Assembly (NCBI GenBank): GCA_947177315.1
Contig: CAMWTX010000079.1
Location: 1 to 7,138, forward strand
Reading direction: 5' to 3'
Length of the DNA stretch: 7,138 nucleotides
From: an uncultured Bacteroidales bacterium
GTDB lineage: Bacteria > Bacteroidota > Bacteroidia > Bacteroidales > P3
Numbering within the stretch: position 1 is the stretch's first letter; each line of letters opens with the position of its first letter. Below the pieces are notes generated by a model. It worked only from the letters and a program-made list of their open reading frames with translations, searched no databases and was not told the origin of the DNA. Shown here one piece after another: positions 1 to 6,850 of this stretch. The position numbers and the translations under genes were made by a program.

Positions 1-77
1 AGCACGGGCAGGCAAAGCAGGCGGGTTGCTTTTCGTATCGTCGGTCTGTGGATATTCATGATAAGGTGTTTTAGCAT
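1..77 (-). CDS. Start of a probable batD gene (partial, cut by window edge)
   Basis: An open frame begins 8 bases after the stop of the BatB-BatC gene and runs off the left edge, so only about 25 codons are visible. The N-terminus has several basic residues (H, R, R, K, R) followed by a hydrophobic LLCLPV stretch, which looks like the beginning of a signal peptide. Two in-frame ATGs are possible, at 77 and at 59. The second gives a more typical signal peptide and follows a more A-rich leader, so the start is uncertain. In Bacteroidetes Bat clusters the gene after batC is normally batD, which encodes a large exported, membrane-anchored protein. The identity here is therefore inferred from position and the signal-like N-terminus, not from any domain that can be seen. 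Confidence 0.6.
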   Translation of the reverse strand, partial: MLKHLIMNIHRPTIRKATRLLCLPV

Positions 78-85
78 CGGAAAAA

Positions 86-1894
86 TTACCAATCCTTTTC
101 AACGGGCGAACCCTTGCCTTGGTCTTTGCTTTTCTTGATTTTTTCCAAGGTGTTCTTTTCCTGGTTCTCCAAGGCGCGGAGCATGCGTTCGGCTTCCTGT
201 TGCTTGGCCTTCTGCTTGGGCGACATCTGAGGATTGTCCTGTTGGCCTTGCTTGTCTTGGGGGGGCTGCTGTTGCTGCCGGTTCTGCTTGTCTTGCTGCT
301 CCTGGTTCTTTTGTTGCTGCTGTTGGTTTTGCTGTTGTTGCTGTTGGTCTTGTTTCTGATCTTGCTTGTCTTGCTGGTTCTGCTGTTGGTTCTGCTGCTG
401 TTGCTGTTGTTGCAGCATACGCTGGGCATACGCCAAGTTGTAGCGGGTATCGGTGCGCCCCGGCTGTTGTTGCAGGGCGCGGATATAGGCCTCCACTGCC
501 TTCTGATAGTCTTTCTGCTGCACGAAAGTGTTGCCGAGGTTATGGAAAACGGAGGATTTCTCGGCTTTGCTCAGCGTGGGGTTTTCGGCTACGGCGGCGT
601 AGTTCTCCAAGGCGCGTTCGTAGTTCTGCTGCCCGTATTGGGCGTTGGCGAGGTTGTACTTGGCTTTGTAATAGGTGCTGTCGTGTTGCAGGGCTTTCAG
701 ATACGAGATTTCGGCTTCGTGCAGGTTGCCGTTCTGGTAGTGCCTGTTGCCTTGGTTGGTGGGAATGGCGGTCTGCGCCGAAAGCGGTGTTCCGGCAAAC
801 AGCAATATCAAGAGGCCTGCCCATACCGGCAGGGCGGCGGTGGCAGGGCGTTTCTTCCTGTCGCCGAAAAGCCGGTCGCGGTTCAAAAGGGGATTCTTCT
901 TTTCGAAAACAAAGATTTCCAACAGGAGCAACAACACCGCCACGGCAAGAAAATAGGCGTAGCGGGTTTCATAGTCGGAGATATTGCGGCTTTCGAAAGA
1001 CACTTTGTCGAGTTCCGCCAGTTTGGAAAAAACGGTTTCCACGCCCGACGAAATATTGTTGGCCTCCACGTAGAAGCCTTTGCCGGCTTGGGCTATTTCT
1101 TCGAGCATGGCGCGGTTGATGCGGGTAATGACCACGTTTCCTTCGGCATCTTTCTTGTAGGACACCACCTGCCCGTTCTTGTATTCGGGAATGGGCGCGC
1201 CCTGGGGGGAACCCATGCCCACCGTGCTGACCACGATGCCTTTCCGGGCGGCGTTCTGGGCGGCGGCAACGGCGTCGTCTTCGTGGTTCTCGCCGTCGCT
1301 GATAACGATGATGGCTTTGTTATGCACGTTTTCGTGCTGGGGGTCGAAATTCTGCGCGCACAGGTCTATGGCCGCCCCGATGGCCGTTCCCTGGCGGCTC
1401 AGGTCGGAGGTCTGAATGTTGCTGATGAACAGTTTGGCGGCACCGTAGTCGGTGGTGAGGGGCAGTTGCAGGTAGGCATCCCCGGCAAAGACCACCAAGC
1501 CGATACGGTCGGATTCCATCTTGTCCAGTATGCGGATAACCGCCTGTTTGGCGCGCATCAGTCGGGAGGGTTGGATATCGGTGCTGTTCATGCTGTTCGA
1601 GATATCCAGGGCAATCATCACGTCAACGCCTTTGCGTTCGGCTTTCTTTACCGAGGTGCCCAACTGGGGGTTGGACAGGCAGAACACAAGCAGGGCGTAG
1701 GCGAGGATGCACAGGAAAAACTTGAGATGTTGCTTGCCTACCGAATATTGCGGCATTTGCCGGCGTATATCCGGGTATTGGCCTTGGGCGTCGATGCGTT
1801 TGCGCTTGCGGTGCATGTGGAGGTAGAACGCGGCGGCGAAAGGAATGATGAGCAACAGGAGATACAGTATCTTGGGGTCTTCTATGATAAACAT
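86..1894 (-). CDS. batB: BatB-BatC fusion: VWA membrane protein with TPR and Gln-rich tail
   Basis: This 602-residue protein joins what are usually two Bat proteins. Residues 1-330 are BatB-like. Membrane segments lie near 8-26, 57-74 and 313-330, and a von Willebrand A domain has all MIDAS residues (D97-x-S99-x-S101, T170 in QGTAIG, D200 in SDGE). Residues 331-350 are strongly basic, and 351-373 are hydrophobic and end in LSAQ, like a signal peptide but internal. Residues 377-493 hold about three TPR units (for example the alanine/tyrosine pattern at 411-432 and 447-474). Residues 495-552 are about two-thirds glutamine, and the tail is lysine-rich and charged. No in-frame ATG near the junction could start a separate BatC. 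The positive-inside rule places both the VWA and TPR domains in the periplasm. The TPR domain probably mediates protein-protein contacts in the Bat complex. The start overlaps the batA stop by one base (TGATG), which implies translational coupling. The fusion is clear; the molecular role is inferred from the family. Confidence 0.93.
   Translation of the reverse strand: MFIIEDPKILYLLLLIIPFAAAFYLHMHRKRKRIDAQGQYPDIRRQMPQYSVGKQHLKFFLCILAYALLVFCLSNPQLGTSVKKAERKGVDVMIALDISNSMNSTDIQPSRLMRAKQAVIRILDKMESDRIGLVVFAGDAYLQLPLTTDYGAAKLFISNIQTSDLSRQGTAIGAAIDLCAQNFDPQHENVHNKAIIVISDGENHEDDAVAAAQNAARKGIVVSTVGMGSPQGAPIPEYKNGQVVSYKKDAEGNVVITRINRAMLEEIAQAGKGFYVEANNISSGVETVFSKLAELDKVSFESRNISDYETRYAYFLAVAVLLLLLEIFVFEKKNPLLNRDRLFGDRKKRPATAALPVWAGLLILLFAGTPLSAQTAIPTNQGNRHYQNGNLHEAEISYLKALQHDSTYYKAKYNLANAQYGQQNYERALENYAAVAENPTLSKAEKSSVFHNLGNTFVQQKDYQKAVEAYIRALQQQPGRTDTRYNLAYAQRMLQQQQQQQNQQQNQQDKQDQKQDQQQQQQNQQQQQKNQEQQDKQNRQQQQPPQDKQGQQDNPQMSPKQKAKQQEAERMLRALENQEKNTLEKIKKSKDQGKGSPVEKDW
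239..412 (-). repeat. CAG/CAA low-complexity tract coding poly-glutamine
   Basis: On the coding (minus) strand this stretch is built almost entirely of CAG and CAA codons, interrupted by Asn, Asp and Lys codons. It encodes residues 495-552 of the BatB-BatC protein, where I count 38 glutamines in 58 residues. The mixture of CAG and CAA, and of short sub-repeats such as CAAGACAAGCA, suggests past slippage or duplication in units of three, which keeps the frame. Glutamine-rich C-terminal tails are common in BatC-type TPR proteins and are probably disordered linkers or low-affinity interaction regions. Confidence 0.85.
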
Positions 1895-2886
1895 CAGGGC
1901 ATGGTTTTAAAGATGAACAAACGGGCGATCAGTTCCAGAAGCAGCAAGGCCAAGGCCGCCCAAAGGAACGGCTTGTATTCTTCGGAACGGTGTTCGTAAG
2001 AAAGCACTTCGATCTTGGTTTTTTCCAATTTGTCGATTTCGGCAAAGATTTCGCGGAGCTTGCTTTTGGAGGTGGCGCGGAAGTACAGCCCGCCGGTTTC
2101 CTGAGCGATGCGCGAGAGCAATGTTTCGTCGATCTCCACCTTTACATTCTGGTACTGGATGCCGAAGGGGGTCTTGTAGGGGTAGGGGGCGAGCCCTTGC
2201 GTGCCCACGCCGATAGTATAGACGCGCACGCCGTAGGTCTTGGCCAGGTCGGAGGCCGTGAGCGGGTCGATGGAGCCGGCGTTGTTCACCCCGTCGGTAA
2301 GCAGGATGATCACTTTGCTTTTGGCCTTGCTCTGCCGCACGCGGTTGATGCTGACCGCCAGTCCGTCGCCGAGCGCCGTGCCGTCGGGGATAAGCCCGCT
2401 TTTGAGTTGTTTGATGCGGTTCTCGAGAATCCCGTGGTCTATCGTGAGCGGGCACTGCGTGTAGGCTTCCCCGCTGAAGGCGACCACGGCGATGCGGTCG
2501 TTGTCGCGTTCACGGATAAAGTCTTGCGCCAGTTGCTTGGAGGCTTCCAGACGGTTGGGCGAAAAGTCTTCGGCCAGCATGCTGCCCGAAATATCCATCG
2601 CCATAACGATATCCACGCCTTCGATGTTCTTGCTGCTGCTTTTGCTCTTGGCCTGCGGCCGCGCCAGGGCCACGATCATCAACGCCAGGGCCAGCAGACG
2701 CAAGACATGCAGGATGGGATAGAGGCGTTGCCGCGCGCTTTTCTTCAAGACGGAAACAAAGCCCGAATCGGAATAATGCAGGTGGGGATGTGTCTTTTTG
2801 TCGCGGGCGAACAGCCACCAGCCCGCCACGGGCACGATGAAAAGCCCCCACAGCACGGACGGATAGGCAAAAACGAGGTTTTCCAT
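1894..2886 (-). CDS. batA: BatA, von Willebrand factor A membrane protein
   Basis: This 330-residue protein has the standard BatA layout. There is an N-terminal membrane segment at about 9-26, a short basic cytoplasmic loop (RDKK), a second membrane segment at 57-75, a VWA domain, and a C-terminal membrane segment at 306-326. The MIDAS metal site is intact: D98-x-S100-x-S102 in MDISGS, T170 in DGTALG, and D198 in LLTDG. The positive-inside rule puts the VWA domain in the periplasm. VWA domains bind partner proteins through a divalent metal, and in MoxR-VWA operons they are thought to act as adaptors for the ATPase or for envelope assembly. The start lies 5 bases after the preceding stop, and the stop overlaps the next start by one base. 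BatA proteins were named from aerotolerance work in Bacteroides fragilis. Length and layout are normal and I see nothing broken. Confidence 0.94.
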   Translation of the reverse strand: MENLVFAYPSVLWGLFIVPVAGWWLFARDKKTHPHLHYSDSGFVSVLKKSARQRLYPILHVLRLLALALMIVALARPQAKSKSSSKNIEGVDIVMAMDISGSMLAEDFSPNRLEASKQLAQDFIRERDNDRIAVVAFSGEAYTQCPLTIDHGILENRIKQLKSGLIPDGTALGDGLAVSINRVRQSKAKSKVIILLTDGVNNAGSIDPLTASDLAKTYGVRVYTIGVGTQGLAPYPYKTPFGIQYQNVKVEIDETLLSRIAQETGGLYFRATSKSKLREIFAEIDKLEKTKIEVLSYEHRSEEYKPFLWAALALLLLELIARLFIFKTMP

Positions 2887-2891
2887 GGCTT

Positions 2892-3971
2892 TTATTTTGT
2901 TTCGGGAGACTCCTTTTTCTCCCCGCCGGCTTGGCCTTCTGTGGAATTGCCGTCTTTGGCGGCATCTGGTTTTTCTTCCGTTTTCCGGCTTTCGGCTCCG
3001 GCCTCGCGTTGGTCGTCTTTTTCCTTGCGGTAATGCAGGAAATCGGAAACCTTTCTGTAACTGTCTTCGTGTTCATCGGCTCCCGGCAGCACCTTGGCGA
3101 ACTTTACCAGCACGGAGCGGTCCAAGACCGAAAGCAAGGCTTCCAGTTGGCCGGGCGTTTCGCCCAAATGGGCTTTGAGCGCGGCGGAAAGTTCGTCGTT
3201 GGTCATTTCGATGGCGGCGATATCCATGCCTTGAGCCAGGTAAACGCGCAATATGTCGGTCAGCTCGGTGTAGTATTCCTTGATTCGGTTCTGTTGCCAG
3301 AGCTGCTTTTCCTTGAGGGCCTTCAAACCGGCAATCGCCTGGTCGATGGGCGGCACGGGCGGTTTCTGCGGCACGAAAAGCGGCTTGCCTTGCCGGACCC
3401 TTTTCCAAAGGTAGATGCCGGCAAGCGTCAGGGCGGCCACGCCAAGAATGATCCAGAGCCAGAAGCCGTAGCGGTCAAAATATTCGTTGAACAGTTCTTT
3501 TCGGCTCACCTCGAAAGTGGCGCGGATGTCTTTGATGGGTTGTAGCGTATCGACCACGGGCGCGAAGAAACGCACCAGGCCGGTATCGGTCTGAACTTGC
3601 AGGAGGCTGTCGTTGCGCACGAATTCAAATCGGAAAGCCGGCATGGTATAGGTACCTTCCTTATAGGCCGAAAAACGGTATGCCACCGACCGCACGGCAA
3701 GCCCCGAAGCGGCGTTTGAAGAAAGGCTCACGCGCAGGCTGTCTTCGGGAATCAGCTGCAGGTTGTCTGAAATGCGGTCCTGCAACACGGGGAAATTTAC
3801 CTTTTGGGGCTCGTCGCTCTGGCAGAAAAGCCGCAACTCCAGCGCATCGCCGATCCAGCCGGAGGTGTCGAACTGAGCCCACACGCGTACTTCCTGCTGC
3901 GCCCTTGCCGGGCAGAACAGGCTTATGCCGAGCAGGCACACAAGTAATGGCAGTTTGTGTTTTATCATCAT
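2892..3971 (-). CDS. Exported membrane-anchored Bat-cluster protein with DUF4381-like tail
   Basis: This 359-residue protein begins with a classic signal peptide (basic KHK, hydrophobic core, probable cleavage after ARA at residues 22-24). Residues 25-168 form an extracytoplasmic, beta-rich region reminiscent of BatD-type domains. A single membrane segment lies at about 169-189, followed by the basic stop-transfer KRVRQGK. The cytoplasmic part has a proline-rich linker (about 202-208), then a helical region (210-315) with a YYTELTDILRVYL segment and a following MTNDEL. This resembles the DUF4381 tail found beside DUF58 and BatA genes. Residues 316-359 are a charged, probably disordered tail. 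The first ATG overlaps the DUF58 stop as ATGA; a second ATG directly follows and would give a TGATG overlap. It probably links the cytoplasmic MoxR/DUF58 pair to the periplasmic VWA proteins. That role is inferred from topology and gene order; no catalytic motif is visible. Confidence 0.86.
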   Translation of the reverse strand: MMIKHKLPLLVCLLGISLFCPARAQQEVRVWAQFDTSGWIGDALELRLFCQSDEPQKVNFPVLQDRISDNLQLIPEDSLRVSLSSNAASGLAVRSVAYRFSAYKEGTYTMPAFRFEFVRNDSLLQVQTDTGLVRFFAPVVDTLQPIKDIRATFEVSRKELFNEYFDRYGFWLWIILGVAALTLAGIYLWKRVRQGKPLFVPQKPPVPPIDQAIAGLKALKEKQLWQQNRIKEYYTELTDILRVYLAQGMDIAAIEMTNDELSAALKAHLGETPGQLEALLSVLDRSVLVKFAKVLPGADEHEDSYRKVSDFLHYRKEKDDQREAGAESRKTEEKPDAAKDGNSTEGQAGGEKKESPETK

Positions 3972-4828
3972 AGTTTGTTGAACAGATTGATAAGGGGCTT
4001 TACATAGTCTTCGCCCGTGCGCACGGATACATGGGAAATGCCGTATTTGGCCATCAGGGTGTTCCTGCGGCGGTTTTCCTCCTGCCGGTAGGCTTCAAAA
4101 GCCTTGCGGTTGCGGGTCGAAGAACTGTCTATCATGAACGTTTTTCCGCTTTCGTTGTCCTCGATACGCAACAGCCCCCAGTCGGGCAGCGCGTTCTCCA
4201 AGGGGTCGGACACGTGTATGGCAATCAGCTCGTGCGCTTTGCAGGCTATCTTGAGCGCCTCTTCGTAGTGCGAGTCCATAAAGTCGGAAAGCAGGAAGGC
4301 CGTGCTTCTGCGTTTTTGCACATTGCGCAGGAACCGCAGCGCAGCGCTGATGTCCGTGCCGGTGTGAGCCGGCTTGAAATCGATCATTTCGCGGATGATG
4401 CGCAACAGGTGCGAGCGGCCTTTCTGCGGCGGGATGTACTTCTCCACTTCCGAGCTGAAGAAAACCGCGCCCACCTTGTCGTTGTTCTGCGATGCCGAAA
4501 AGGCGAGGATGGCGGCTATCTCGCTGATGGTCTCGCGCTTTTGCGCCACGCTGCCGAAGAATCCGGAAGCGCTCACATCGATGAGCAGCATCACGGTAAG
4601 TTCGCGTTCTTCCTCAAACACCTTGACGTAAGGCTTGTGAAAACGGGCGGTGACTTTCCAGTCGATAAAACGGATGTCGTCGCCGTACTGGTATTCGCGC
4701 ACTTCGCTGAACGCCATGCCGCGGCCTTTGAACGCGCTATGGTATTGTCCGGAAAATATCTGCCGCGACAAGGCTTTTGTCTTGATTTCGATTTTCCGTA
4801 CTTTCTTTAATAATTCGGAGGTTTCCAT
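3968..4828 (-). CDS. DUF58 family protein with VWA-like MIDAS site
   Basis: This 286-residue protein carries the family's signature at residues 35-62: GRGMAFSEVREYQYGDD, then RFIDW and TAR. A VWA-like fold follows, with D84-x-S86-x-S88 (LIDVSAS), T158 (TGTD) and D182 (LLSDF), so the metal site looks complete. There is no signal peptide or membrane segment, so it should be cytoplasmic. It is shorter than DUF58 proteins that carry N-terminal membrane helices, and matches the compact version found next to MoxR ATPases. It most likely works directly with the MoxR ATPase encoded just upstream, which is the usual pairing. The start at 4828 follows an A-rich leader and no in-frame alternative lies upstream in the gap. 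The stop overlaps the next start as ATGA. The family is certain; the biochemical activity of DUF58 proteins is not well defined. Confidence 0.95.
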   Translation of the reverse strand: METSELLKKVRKIEIKTKALSRQIFSGQYHSAFKGRGMAFSEVREYQYGDDIRFIDWKVTARFHKPYVKVFEEERELTVMLLIDVSASGFFGSVAQKRETISEIAAILAFSASQNNDKVGAVFFSSEVEKYIPPQKGRSHLLRIIREMIDFKPAHTGTDISAALRFLRNVQKRRSTAFLLSDFMDSHYEEALKIACKAHELIAIHVSDPLENALPDWGLLRIEDNESGKTFMIDSSSTRNRKAFEAYRQEENRRRNTLMAKYGISHVSVRTGEDYVKPLINLFNKL

Positions 4829-4851
4829 GTCTTTGGATTTTAACCGACCTT

Positions 4852-4890
4852 TTGAACGGCGGTCAACCCGCCCGGGTATCTTCCGTTCAA
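4852..4890 (-). other. Inverted repeat / possible mRNA hairpin between moxR and the DUF58 gene
   Basis: A perfect 8-base inverted repeat (TTGAACGG at 4852-4859 and CCGTTCAA at 4883-4890) lies in the only sizeable gap inside the Bat operon. Within its 23-base loop, an alternative small hairpin (GGCGG at 4858-4862 with CCGCC at 4868-4872) overlaps the larger stem by two bases, so the two could compete. No T-tract follows on either strand, so it is not an intrinsic terminator. It ends 23 bases before the DUF58 start codon. It could be an RNA processing, stability or translation-control element; the function is inferred. Confidence 0.5.
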
Positions 4891-4895
4891 GAAGC

Positions 4896-5891
<996 letters not shown>

Positions 5892-5915
5892 GATATGTTT
5901 TTTTTAGCAACGCGA

Positions 5916-5943
5916 CAAAGATATGCATAAAGAGTGTCGGCAA
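5916..5943 (-). promoter_or_regulatory. Bacteroidetes-type promoter of the moxR-bat operon
   Basis: On the minus strand TTG (5943-5941) is followed by a 17-base spacer and TATCTTTG (5923-5916), which fits the -7 consensus TAnnTTTG exactly. The spacer is at the short end of the range reported for the phylum. Transcription would start near 5910 and give a leader of about 20 bases before the moxR ATG at 5891. An 11-base palindrome (TTTGT-A-ACAAA, 5966-5976) lies just upstream and could be a regulator site, but in such AT-rich DNA it may be chance. Confidence 0.65.
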
Positions 5944-6081
5944 TTCTTAAAAAAATGTTAAAATCTTTGTAACAAATTGATGGATAAAAAGATGAGGTGG
6001 GTTCTAAAAGGGGCGGACACGGGTTTGAAAGAGGCTTGAAAAAGGAGAGAAGATAACTTGTAAATTGTTGGAAATGACATT

Positions 6082-6113
6082 AAAAAAGCCCGCTGATAAA
6101 AATCGGCGGGCTT
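6082..6113 (-). terminator. Intrinsic terminator after the nitroreductase gene
   Basis: AAGCCCGC (6086-6093) pairs perfectly with GCGGGCTT (6106-6113). After one mismatch the stem continues with GAT/ATC around a four-base loop. Read on the minus strand, the stem runs directly into a T-tract (down to 6082). The plus strand has no T-tract after the stem, so termination is in the minus direction. It lies 25 bases past the nitroreductase stop and separates that gene from the moxR-bat operon, which therefore needs its own promoter. Confidence 0.9.
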
Positions 6114-6137
6114 GGGAGAGAAAAAAAGCGGATGAAC

Positions 6138-6749
6138 TTAATCCACCCAATAAATGTAGTCGGCTTTCCGCGGGGCGGCTTCCGGCAGTTCGCCTTCGGT
6201 ATAGCCGATAATGCAGTTGCCGATGCCTTCGTAGTTGCCTTCGATGCCCCAATCTTTGAGCATTTGCAGGCCTTCGGGCATGTCGAACACTTCTTTGGCG
6301 CGGTGAATCCAGCACGAACCCAAACCAAGGGCGTGGGCGGCGTTCATCAGGTTGCCCATCACCAGCGAACCGTCGTAGAGGTAGGTGGGCATATCCCGGT
6401 TGGCAAGCACCACCAATACTACCGGCGCACCATAGAAAGGATCCTTGTCGGTGCCCATTACCTGTGCGTTGAGCTGGGAGAGCCTGTCGCGCACTTCCTT
6501 ATTGGTTACCGCCATGATGATGGGGGCTTGTTTGCCTCGGCCGGTGGGGGCATAGGTTCCGGCTTCCAGCACTTGGTCAAGCAGGGCCTTTTCCGGCATC
6601 CTGTCTTGGTATTGCCGGATGGCGCGTCTTGTCTTGAGCGTTTCCAGGGTGTTGTTTTCTTTCATGGTGTCGGTGGTTTTGCAGTCCGAACAGGCGGTAA
6701 GGAATACCAGCGTGAGCGCGGCTGCCAGAATGGTTTTTAAATTCTTCAT
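6138..6749 (-). CDS. Nitroreductase-family protein with lipoprotein signal peptide
   Basis: From the ATG at 6749 this is a 203-residue protein. Residues 1-20 form a lipoprotein signal (MKNLK, hydrophobic core, lipobox L17-T18-A19-C20). Residues 35-203 are a compact nitroreductase fold: R41-R42 and R45 in TRRAIRQY for FMN phosphate contact, APTGRGKQ at 67-74, YGAPVVLVV at 106-114, DGSLVMGNLMNAAHALGLGS at 126-145, and PRK at 193-195. The family uses FMN and NAD(P)H to reduce nitroaromatics, quinones or related compounds; the true substrate here cannot be read. A longer frame from 6797 is ruled out because the promoter lies inside it. An internal ATG at 6665 (residue 29) would make a conventional cytoplasmic version. 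It stands alone, between its own promoter and terminator, divergent from a beta-lactamase gene. The family is secure; membrane attachment is predicted from the lipobox. Confidence 0.93.
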   Translation of the reverse strand: MKNLKTILAAALTLVFLTACSDCKTTDTMKENNTLETLKTRRAIRQYQDRMPEKALLDQVLEAGTYAPTGRGKQAPIIMAVTNKEVRDRLSQLNAQVMGTDKDPFYGAPVVLVVLANRDMPTYLYDGSLVMGNLMNAAHALGLGSCWIHRAKEVFDMPEGLQMLKDWGIEGNYEGIGNCIIGYTEGELPEAAPRKADYIYWVD

Positions 6750-6766
6750 TTTGGTCAGTTTTACGG

Positions 6767-6798
6767 CAAAATTACACGGGTGGGGTGGATTTTGCAAA
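6767..6798 (-). promoter_or_regulatory. Bacteroidetes-type promoter of the nitroreductase gene
   Basis: On the minus strand TTTG (6798-6795) is followed by a 20-base spacer and TAATTTTG (6774-6767). This is an exact match to the TTTG / TAnnTTTG pattern with ideal spacing. The expected transcription start is near 6760, only about 10-13 bases before the ATG at 6749, so the leader is very short. Its upstream TTTG lies in a 10-base palindrome, TTTTGCAAAA (6790-6799), in the middle of the divergent intergenic region. A protein bound there could affect both this gene and the beta-lactamase. Confidence 0.75.
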
Positions 6799-6850
6799 AA
6801 AAATGTTTCTTTGCAGGCGTATGGTTTGTCCCTTCAATGCCTTGTATGCG

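Noticed and set aside
239..412. CRISPR-like or satellite repeat array
   Set aside because: The repetition is triplet-based and in frame inside a coding region, with no regular repeat-spacer structure.
119..1999. A 626-codon open frame on the plus strand opposite the BatB-BatC gene
   Set aside because: It is the antisense shadow of a real VWA/TPR gene. Its leucine runs are the CAG/CAA tract read backwards, and it has no domain or export logic.
1990..3033. A 347-codon plus-strand open frame opposite batA
   Set aside because: It is antisense to a gene with a complete MIDAS motif and correct membrane topology, and has no family signature of its own.
6132..6740. A 202-codon plus-strand open frame opposite the nitroreductase
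   Set aside because: It mirrors the nitroreductase almost exactly and ignores the promoter and terminator that fit the minus strand.
6750..6797. N-terminal extension of the nitroreductase to the ATG at 6797
   Set aside because: The extension would contain the promoter's -33 and -7 elements and would push the lipoprotein signal peptide inside the protein.
6820..6828. TATGGTTTG as a -7 element for the beta-lactamase gene
   Set aside because: It has one base too many between TA and TTTG, and the nearest upstream TTTG is 25 bases away, outside the usual spacing; it may still be a weak promoter but I cannot support it.
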